NCBI RefSeq assembly: GCF_000374165.1
Contig: NZ_KB893713.1
Span: 14,853-78,852, forward strand
Length of the DNA stretch: 64,000 nucleotides
From: Parafrankia elaeagni
Lineage (GTDB): Bacteria > Actinomycetota > Actinomycetes > Frankiales > Frankiaceae
Reading direction: 5' to 3'
The notes under the pieces were generated by a model. That model was not told where the DNA came from and did not search any database. It saw only the letters and a list, made by a program, of their open reading frames with translations. Both the position numbers and the translations under genes were made by a program. Shown here piece by piece: positions 57,871 through 64,000 of the stretch. Every line of letters starts with the position of its first letter. Position 1 is the stretch's first letter.

Positions 57871-58824
57871 TCAGCGGCGGAACAGGCCGGCCTCCTGGAT
57901 GGCCGAGGCGACGGCCTGACCGTCCTGGTTGAAGAACACACCGCGGGACAGCCCCCGCCCGCCTCCCGCACTCGGGCTGTCCTGGGCGAACAGCAGCCAG
58001 TCGTCCGCGCGGAACGGCCGGTGGAACCACATCGCGTGGTCGAGGGAGACGATGTCGAGTCGCCCCGGCAGCCCCGCGTAGGGCAGGTACGCGGTACTGG
58101 ACAGGGTCAGATCCGACAGGTAGGTCAGCGCGCAGACGTGCAGCAGCGGATCGTCCGGCAGCGTCTGGTCGACCCGTACCCAGACGTTCTGCCGCGGCAT
58201 CCCGTCGTCCGGCGTCGACTCCGGTGCCGCGGGCGGGCCTCCGGTGGCTGACCCGGCTGACCCGGCTGATCCGGCCGCTTCCGGCGATCCCGTTGCCCGC
58301 CCGGTCCCGTCGGTGGCCCGCGAGGCCTCGGTGCGCCCGGCGCGCCCGCCGAGGCCTCGCGGCGAACGGATGTCGATCAGCAGGAACGGCCGGAACTCGG
58401 GGGCTTCGTCGATCGGTTCCCACCAGCGGGGCAGATTCTCCGGCCCGGGTACGTCCGGGGCGCGGAGCTGGTGTGTCTCCTCGGCGTCGCGCGGCAGCTG
58501 GAACGAGGCCGACATCGAGAAGATGGTCTCGCCGTTCTGCACGGCGCTGACCCGGCGCGTGGTGAACGACCGGCCGTCACGGATACGTTCGACGAGGTAC
58601 ACGATCGGGCTGTCGGTGCGGCCGGGGCGGAGAAAGTAGCCGTGCAGCGAGTGCATCCGCCGGTCGGGATCCACGGTGCGGCCCGCGGCCACCTGGGCCT
58701 GGGCCGCGACCTGCCCGCCGAAGGCACGCATCGGCGCACCGGCGTGGCACAGGCCGCGGAAGATGTCCCGGTCCACGGAATCCAGCGTCAGCAGGTCCGC
58801 GAAGTCGGGCTTGTGCCCGTTCAT
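57871..58824 (-). CDS. tesB: Acyl-CoA thioesterase II (TesB-like)
   Basis: A 317-residue double-hotdog thioesterase. Motifs include RIFRGLCHAG-like FRGLCHAGAPMRAFGGQVAAQAQVAAGRTV, HSLHGYFLRPG, VSAVQNGETIFSMSASFQ, and SLDHAMWFHRPFRADDWLLF with the catalytic Asp, then SAIQEAGLFR (Gln). A low-complexity insert of about 45 residues (TDGTGRATGSPEAAGSAGSAGSATGG) lies between the two hotdog halves, in the surface linker. The ATG (MNGHKPDF) was preferred over a 43-residue upstream extension. It is followed by a short gap and lies convergent with the methyltransferase gene. Confidence 0.9.
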   Translation of the reverse strand: MNGHKPDFADLLTLDSVDRDIFRGLCHAGAPMRAFGGQVAAQAQVAAGRTVDPDRRMHSLHGYFLRPGRTDSPIVYLVERIRDGRSFTTRRVSAVQNGETIFSMSASFQLPRDAEETHQLRAPDVPGPENLPRWWEPIDEAPEFRPFLLIDIRSPRGLGGRAGRTEASRATDGTGRATGSPEAAGSAGSAGSATGGPPAAPESTPDDGMPRQNVWVRVDQTLPDDPLLHVCALTYLSDLTLSSTAYLPYAGLPGRLDIVSLDHAMWFHRPFRADDWLLFAQDSPSAGGGRGLSRGVFFNQDGQAVASAIQEAGLFRR

Positions 58825-59037
58825 GGCCGCCCGCCGCCAGGCAGGCAGGTGGACGTGGCACTCCCCCGCGGCGCGGGACCCGCGGGCTTCGCGGCAGCGC
58901 TCCACTGGGCGGCCGGATCCGTGGGCAGGGCTGCCAACAGCCAAAACGGGCACATGAGGATCACGGTGCGAGGCTACGCCGTACGCACCGTCCCGGACAC
59001 CAGACCCAGACCCAGACCCAGGTGAGTGTCTCCGCGA

Positions 59038-59550
59038 CTAATCGTCCACGGCCGGTTCAGGGGAACCACCGAAGATGCTGTCGCAGAGCAGCAGGTAGAA
59101 CCGGTCCGGGTGCGGCACGTGCTGGAGTTTCTCAAGGTCACTTGTGTGGTCTCCTTCGGTCTCCAGTTCGAATGCGCCGTAACCGAGTACCCGACCGTTG
59201 GGGTCCAGGTTGTACGAGAGATCCGTGATCTTGCTCAGCGGGATGCTCTGGACCCTCGTGGAGATGATGCCGGACACCTTGATCAGCCGCGAACTGGTGA
59301 TCAACAGGCAGGTGCGGTGCCAGTCGAGCAGGCGCCACAGCAGCCGCACGACGGCGGCCAGCGCCACCCACCAGAGAAGTGTGACCACGACTCGCACGTT
59401 CACGTCACGACCCGCGGAATAGACGGCGATCGCCACGACACCGACGAGGAGCGCCGCGGTCTCGATAACCACCCGGGCAAGCACCACCCAGTGCAGTCGA
59501 ATCTGGACGACGGTCTGCTCGTTCGCAGCCAGATATCTGGAATTGTACAC
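59038..59550 (-). CDS. PH-domain (bPH_2) membrane protein
   Basis: A 170-residue protein. Two hydrophobic helices (VVLARVVIETAALLVGVVAIAVY and VRVVVTLLWWVALAAVVRLLW) precede a bacterial PH domain (TCLLITSSRLIKVSGIISTRVQSIPLSKITDLSYNLDPNGRVLGYGAFELETEGD). It starts at GTG 10 bases after a G-rich ribosome site. Proteins of this type are membrane-bound and of unknown role. A (CAGACC)x4 tract lies just beyond its stop in the gap to the thioesterase gene. Confidence 0.85.
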   Translation of the reverse strand: MYNSRYLAANEQTVVQIRLHWVVLARVVIETAALLVGVVAIAVYSAGRDVNVRVVVTLLWWVALAAVVRLLWRLLDWHRTCLLITSSRLIKVSGIISTRVQSIPLSKITDLSYNLDPNGRVLGYGAFELETEGDHTSDLEKLQHVPHPDRFYLLLCDSIFGGSPEPAVDD

Positions 59551-60555
59551 AGTGAACCTGCCCCCCGGCTTAGGTCACCACATAGTCGCATGTTCGGCTG
59601 TACGCCGACCACCCTGGAAGGCCAGTATTTTTCAGTCCGGAGCAGGACATCGACAATTCGCGGGGACGAGCCGCCGCCGGGGGTAGGGAGCACAGCTCAG
59701 GCCACCCGCCACCCGCCAACCCAACCGCCAACCGCCGACCCGCCCGCCGCCCGGCCACCCGCCGCAGTGATCAGCCGGCCATCGTCCATGCGCCTCAGCG
59801 CTCGAGCGGTGTCCGGGGGTCCGCGCGTCCGCCGCACCCTGGCCTGTCTGAGCCCGGTCCGGCGCGATTCCCCTTCAGCCAGGGCAGGGCGAGCAGGGCA
59901 GGGCGAGCCGGCAGCCAGGCCGCCGCGGAGCTCGGCGGACGCAGGTTCCGCGGACGGCCCGGCGCGTTGAATCGCCTCCGGCCCGGTCGTTGTCTCGTGG
60001 CCGCATCGCATTCGAAACTGCCGCGACGGCGTCCATGACCAGAATCAGTCGCACCGGTCTCCCGGGAACCATCCCGCCCGGAACGCGAAGCCGCGACCGT
60101 GAGGAAAAAGGCCCACCAGCGGCCGGGGAAGGAACCGGGAATATGTGGCGACAAGGCCGGGATTCGATGGTCAGGTCCGCTCGCACGGTATGTCCGTCTC
60201 GGTGGGCCGCCCGTGTACCCGGCCGGCCACCGGCACCCTCGGCGGAAACGTGAGCCGATCCACGTCGGTGCGTATCGCAGCCACACGGTGACCCGTCTCG
60301 GCCACCGTGGGTACCGCGGGCACTCCGGGGCCTCCGGACAGGTAGGACTGTGGCGCCGCTTGTCAACCGCCCGGCCATCCTGGACTGGCCGCCCGGAGCG
60401 GGCCCTCAGCCGGTAGAGTCGAGGCGTTACCTGTTCTCCGTTGTGTGAGCGTCATGCATCGTCGAACCGGAACGGCTGGGCGCGGGGCCATCCGCGACCG
60501 GTGCGAGGCCGGGAGACGAGAGACGTCTACCGGGAAAGCAGCAGGGAGAACGCTG
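59551..60555. other. 1-kb gap with no supported gene
   Basis: I see no family similarity or good ribosome site in either strand here. The gap includes a proline-codon-like CACCCGCCACCC tract (59700-59765), a 14-bp direct repeat of AGGGCAGGGCGAGC (around 59880) and the leader of the cold-shock gene. A -10-like TAGAGT at 60414 gives a leader of about 130 bases before the cspA start, as in some cold-shock mRNAs. Confidence 0.5.
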
Positions 60556-60759
60556 GTGGCTCAGGGTACGGTCAAGTGGTTCAACGCGGAGAAGGGCTTC
60601 GGGTTCATCTCCGTAGACGGCGGCGGTCCGGATGTGTTCGTGCACTTCTCGGCGATCATCGCGGACGGCTACAAGTCGCTTGACGAGGGGCAGAGCGTCC
60701 AGTTCGAGATCGTGCAGGGCCAGAAGGGCCCGCAGGCGGACAACGTCCAGCCGGTCTGA
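60556..60759 (+). CDS. Cold shock protein (CspA family)
   Basis: A 67-residue single OB-fold RNA/DNA-binding protein. RNP1 (KGFGFI) and RNP2 (VFVHF) are intact in [15 protein letters not shown] and [11 protein letters not shown]. It binds single-stranded nucleic acid as an RNA chaperone in growth and cold response. The GTG start has GGGAG 7 bases upstream. A Rho-independent terminator follows the stop by 21 bases. Confidence 0.95.
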   Translation: MAQGTVKWFNAEKGFGFISVDGGGPDVFVHFSAIIADGYKSLDEGQSVQFEIVQGQKGPQADNVQPV

Positions 60760-60780
60760 CACGGCACCCCGCCCTACCCC

Positions 60781-60821
60781 GAACAGCGCGCGACCGATGC
60801 GGCCGCGCGCTGTTCTCTTTT
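60781..60821 (+). terminator. Rho-independent terminator of the cold-shock gene
   Basis: GAACAGCGCGCG and CGCGCGCTGTTC form a 12-bp perfect stem around an 11-nt loop, followed by TCTTTT. It is the clearest textbook terminator in the window. Confidence 0.92.
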
Positions 60822-60874
60822 GCCGGCGGCGCCCGTCTACCGGCGGTGATCGTCTACCGGCGGTGATCGCCCGG

Positions 60875-61807
60875 TCAGGCCAGCCGGGCCGGGGCCAGCT
60901 CCCGTAGCAGGGCTCGGGTGCGGGCCGCGTCCGGCGCGGAGAACTCGGCGGCGACGAAGTCGGTGACACCGGCGCCGGCAAGCTCGGCGATCCGGTCCCG
61001 TACCGACTCCTCGCTGCCGATCAGCGCGACGTCCGCCGGCCCCGCGGCCCCTTCCCGGTCCAGCATCGCCCGATAGGACGGGAGCCCGCCGTACATCCTG
61101 AATTCGCGGGCGGCCCGCTCGCGGGCGGCGTCCGGTTCGTCGGTGACCGCAACGGGCAACATCGCGACCACCCGGGCAGGCGGGCGGGCGGCGGTCGACG
61201 CCGCGGCCTGGATCGTGGGAACGATGTACTCGCGAATCGTGCGCGGGCCGGTCATCCACAGCACGGTGCCGTCGACCCGCGCGCCGGCCAGCTCCAGCAT
61301 CTTCGGGCCGAGGGCCGCGACCAGCACCGGGAGCCTTCCCAACCGCGGGGTGCCCAGGGCGGCCGCGGCCCGCACCGTCTCCCGCCGGACGTCGACCGGA
61401 TCACCGTCGAGCAACGGCAGCAGGACGTCCAGGTAGTCGGAGAGGTGCCGTAGCGGCCGGTCGAAGCTGTAGCCGAGCATGTCCTCGACGACCACCCGAT
61501 GAGACAGGCCGATGCCCAGCGTGAACCGCCCGCCGACAGCGAGGGCCGTCGTCAGCGCCTGCTGGGCGAGCGCGACCGGATGGCGGGGGTAGGTCGGCAC
61601 GACCGCCGACCCCACCTCGATGCCGGTGTCTCCCCCACCGGGAAGCGGGCTGCCGGCGACGGCGAGGGCGGTGAGCGCGTCCAGGCCGAAGATGTTCGAC
61701 AGCCACGCCGAGTGGAGCCCGTCGTCGGCCGCCCGGGCGATGTCGTCGCGCAGGCGCGTGAGCGCGTCCGGTCCGCCGCCGTCCGACAGGGTGATGCCGA
61801 TGCGCAT
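60875..61807 (-). CDS. F420-dependent LLM-class oxidoreductase
   Basis: A 310-residue luciferase-like enzyme beginning MRIGITLSDGGGPDALTRLRDDIARAADDGLHSAWLSNIF. Later parts are VPTYPRHPVALAQQALTTALAVGGRFTLGIGLSH and PVLVAALGPKMLELAGARVDGTVLWMTGPRTI. The pattern matches the F420 group of the family. It would carry out hydride transfer on an unidentified substrate. It is a single gene, facing the cspA terminator. Confidence 0.87.
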   Translation of the reverse strand: MRIGITLSDGGGPDALTRLRDDIARAADDGLHSAWLSNIFGLDALTALAVAGSPLPGGGDTGIEVGSAVVPTYPRHPVALAQQALTTALAVGGRFTLGIGLSHRVVVEDMLGYSFDRPLRHLSDYLDVLLPLLDGDPVDVRRETVRAAAALGTPRLGRLPVLVAALGPKMLELAGARVDGTVLWMTGPRTIREYIVPTIQAAASTAARPPARVVAMLPVAVTDEPDAARERAAREFRMYGGLPSYRAMLDREGAAGPADVALIGSEESVRDRIAELAGAGVTDFVAAEFSAPDAARTRALLRELAPARLA

Positions 61808-62063
61808 GATCGCTCCATCCGTTGCTGGCTGTCCGTCGCCGACCGTCGCGGATCACTGACCGTACCGCGATCACCCCGCGGCGGATCGGCCAGCGGCGGG
61901 CGGCTCGTCCGGACAGGTGGCAGCGCATCACCGGGTTCGGCCTCGTCGCCGACAGCGGTGTGCCGCGACACCGCACCGGGATGCGAGCCGGGACGTACTG
62001 TCGGTCCACAGGTTCCTGACGGATCCTTCCCTCGACGCCGGATCGATTGGAGACTTCCGTTCT

Positions 62064-64000
62064 GTGAGCATTCTCGACGACGCACGCGACGGCATGGACC
62101 TCGACGTACGACCGCAGGACGACCTCTTCGGCCACGTGAACGGCCGGTGGCTCGCCGAGGCGGAGATCCCGTCCGACCGCTCGAGCTGGGGTCCGTTCGT
62201 GCAGCTCGCCGACACCGCCGAACAGCAGGTCCGCGACATCATCACCGACCTCGCCGGACAGGACCCGGCCACCCAGGACGACGAGGCGCGCAAGATCGCC
62301 GACCTGTACAACTCCTTCCTGGACGTCGAGACGATCCAGGCACTCGGCCTGGGCCCGGTGCAGCCGCTGCTGGACGCCGTGGAGGGCGTGGGCGACATCC
62401 GTGATCTCGCCGTGTTCCTGGGTGAGTTCGAGCGGGTCGGTGGCCGTGGGCTGTTCGGTTCCTACGTCGACACCGATGACCGCAACTCCGACCGTTACCT
62501 GTTCCACCTGCTCCAGGGCGGTCTCGGTCTGCCGGACGAGTCGTACTACCGCGGCGACCGGTTCGCCGAGATCCGCGAGAAGTACGTCGCCTACCTGACC
62601 CGCATCCTCGGGCTGGCCGGGCACCCCGGTCCCCAGGACGCCGCGCAGCGGATCCTCGCGCTGGACACCCTGCTCGCGAAGGGCCACTGGGAGCGGGCCG
62701 ACACCCGTGACGTGCAGAAGACCTACAACCTGCTGACAGGCCAGGAGCTGGCTGCGCTCTGCCCGGCCTTCGCCTGGGACGCCTACATCACCGGTCTCGG
62801 CGGTCAGCTCACCGGCACGCAGGCGACCCTGGCCGAGGTGTGCGTACGCCAGCCGTCGTACTTCGAGCACCTGTCGGCCGTGCTGACCGAGACGCCGATC
62901 GAGGTGTGGCGCGACTGGCTGCTGAGCCACGTGCTGCGCGCCGCCGCGCCCTACCTGCCCGAGGAGTTCGTCGAGACGAACTTCGACTTCTACGGTCGTA
63001 CGCTCAGCGGCACCCCGGAGCTGCGGGCCCGGTGGAAGCGCGCGGTCGGCTTCGTCGAGGGCGCGATCGGTGAGGCCGTCGGCCGGGAGTACGTCGCCCG
63101 CCACTTCCCGCCGCGCGCCAAGGCGCAGATGGACGATCTCGTCGCGAACCTGCTCGCGGCCTACCGCGCGTCGATCTCCCGTCTCGACTGGATGACGGAG
63201 GAGACCAAGCAGCGGGCCTACGAGAAGCTCGAGACGTTCCGACCGAAGATCGGCTACCCCGACCGGTTCCGGGACTACTCGGGCCTGAAGGTCCGCGCCG
63301 GCGACCTGATCGGCAACACCCAGGCGGCTGCCGCGTTCGAGACCGACCGGCAGCTTTCCAAGATCGGCGCCCCGGTCGACCGCGACGAGTGGTTCATGCT
63401 GCCGCAGACCGTGAACGCCTACTACAACCCCGGCACCAACGAGATCTGCTTCCCGGCCGGCATCCTGCAGAAGCCGTTCTTCAGCCCCGACGCCCATCCG
63501 GCCGAGAACTACGGCGGTATCGGCGCGGTGATCGGCCACGAGGTCGGCCACGGCTTCGACGACCAGGGCGCGCAGTACGACGGCGCGGGCAATCTCAACG
63601 ACTGGTGGACACCCGCCGACAAGGCCGCGTTCGAGGTCAAGTCGAAGACCCTCGTCGAGCAGTACAGTGCGCTCGAACCGCGCAACCTGCCCGGTGAGAA
63701 GGTCAACGGTGCGCTCACCGTCGGCGAGAACATCGGTGATCTCGGCGGTCTGACGATCGCGCACACGGCCTACGTCATCTCCCAGGGCGGCGAGGCGTCC
63801 CGGGATGACCGGCGGCGGCTGTTCATGAACTGGGCCTACGTGTGGCGCACCAAGCGCCGGCTCGAACTCGAGCGCCAGTTCCTCACCACCGACCCGCACA
63901 GCCCGCCGGAGCTGCGCGCCAACATCGTGCGCAACCTCGACGAGTTCCACGACGTCTTCGGCACCGTCCCTGGCGACGGTCTGTGGCTGGACCCGTCCGA
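62064..64000 (+). CDS. M13 family metallopeptidase, partial
   Basis: 645 residues are present before the window ends; only the last few codons are missing. The peptidase M13 (neprilysin/Zmp1-like) N-terminus (DLDVRPQDDLFGHVNGRWLAEAEIPSDRSSWGPF), the zinc motif HEVGH (H492, E493, H496) in IGAVIGHEVGHGFDDQGAQYD, the NGALTVGENIGDLGGL segment with the third zinc ligand Glu, and NPGTNEICFPAGILQKPFF are clear. No signal peptide is visible, so it may be cytoplasmic or exported by an unusual route, as for actinobacterial Zmp1. The GTG has GGAG 11 bases upstream. Confidence 0.93.
   Translation, partial: MSILDDARDGMDLDVRPQDDLFGHVNGRWLAEAEIPSDRSSWGPFVQLADTAEQQVRDIITDLAGQDPATQDDEARKIADLYNSFLDVETIQALGLGPVQPLLDAVEGVGDIRDLAVFLGEFERVGGRGLFGSYVDTDDRNSDRYLFHLLQGGLGLPDESYYRGDRFAEIREKYVAYLTRILGLAGHPGPQDAAQRILALDTLLAKGHWERADTRDVQKTYNLLTGQELAALCPAFAWDAYITGLGGQLTGTQATLAEVCVRQPSYFEHLSAVLTETPIEVWRDWLLSHVLRAAAPYLPEEFVETNFDFYGRTLSGTPELRARWKRAVGFVEGAIGEAVGREYVARHFPPRAKAQMDDLVANLLAAYRASISRLDWMTEETKQRAYEKLETFRPKIGYPDRFRDYSGLKVRAGDLIGNTQAAAAFETDRQLSKIGAPVDRDEWFMLPQTVNAYYNPGTNEICFPAGILQKPFFSPDAHPAENYGGIGAVIGHEVGHGFDDQGAQYDGAGNLNDWWTPADKAAFEVKSKTLVEQYSALEPRNLPGEKVNGALTVGENIGDLGGLTIAHTAYVISQGGEASRDDRRRLFMNWAYVWRTKRRLELERQFLTTDPHSPPELRANIVRNLDEFHDVFGTVPGDGLWLDPS

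Noticed and set aside
59700-59765. Possible Pro-rich peptide gene
   Set aside because: No start, ribosome site or conserved end; simple CACCCGCC tract.
61401-63950. 849-codon open frame antisense to the M13 peptidase gene
   Set aside because: Antisense mirror of a strongly recognisable metallopeptidase with HEVGH; no start site or similarity of its own.

Overview
The window is high-GC actinobacterial DNA with dense, GC3-biased genes, GTG starts and clear Shine-Dalgarno sites. The gene content suggests a soil actinomycete. It includes F420/deazaflavin enzymes, a mycofactocin-type short-chain dehydrogenase, three cytochromes P450, an ECF42-type sigma factor, two PASTA-less Ser/Thr kinases and many TetR regulators. 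A Frankia/Pseudofrankia-like organism fits best, but this is inferred from gene content and not from any marker gene. I saw no rRNA, tRNA, CRISPR array, insertion sequence or prophage.

Layout. (1) 0.1-7.7 kb: a DUF35 protein, a thiolase and an MFS exporter in tandem, then a hotdog thioesterase, a membrane-anchored unknown, a DUF72 protein and a second MFS exporter. (2) 7.9-21.1 kb: a decayed F420/PPOX gene, then a large catabolic cluster. One arm (minus strand, 17.7 to 8.2 kb) encodes a CoA transferase, DUF35 protein, atypical thiolase, aldehyde dehydrogenase, amidohydrolase, ferredoxin, SDR, P450, Ddn-like reductase and TetR regulator, mostly coupled by 1-4 nt overlaps or short gaps. The divergent arm encodes an acyl-CoA synthetase, a small cupin-like protein and an APH-fold kinase. 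Together they look like an oxidative and CoA-dependent pathway for a lipophilic carboxylate. (3) 21.1-28.1 kb: an LCP cell-wall ligase, a pyrimidine/hydantoin catabolic operon (nitrilase-type amidase, dihydropyrimidinase, F420 LLM enzyme) and a P450. (4) 28.4-33.4 kb: a small membrane protein, a DGPF protein plus ECF42 sigma factor, unknowns, DUF1330 and a mycofactocin-type SDR. (5) 33.4-40.4 kb: surface and signalling genes, namely a secreted membrane protein, a Cys-repeat Pro/Gly-rich surface protein, a kinase carrying a seven-bladed WD40 propeller, a DUF3298 lipoprotein and an LLM enzyme. (6) 40.4-50.8 kb: a TetR gene with a palindromic operator, a choice-of-anchor-I protein, a broken HTH gene, a BlaI-type repressor with a palindrome at its start, an orphan P450 with an AT-rich promoter, a second kinase and a PfpI/DJ-1 protein. 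(7) 50.9-64 kb: an anthrone-oxygenase-like protein with divergent AraC, DHFR-like plus TetR, a SnoaL lipoprotein behind two strong palindromes, an alpha/beta hydrolase lacking its lid with a divergent TetR gene and three matching operators, a methyltransferase, TesB, a PH-domain protein, CspA with a textbook terminator, an LLM enzyme and the start of an M13 metallopeptidase that runs off the window.

A recurring trait is short perfect tandem duplication (8-22 bp). These are in frame inside proteins (SVGGP x3, AAAGN x3, HTAPS x3, a GGH run) and also sit on or beside stop codons, which suggests frequent replication slippage in this lineage.
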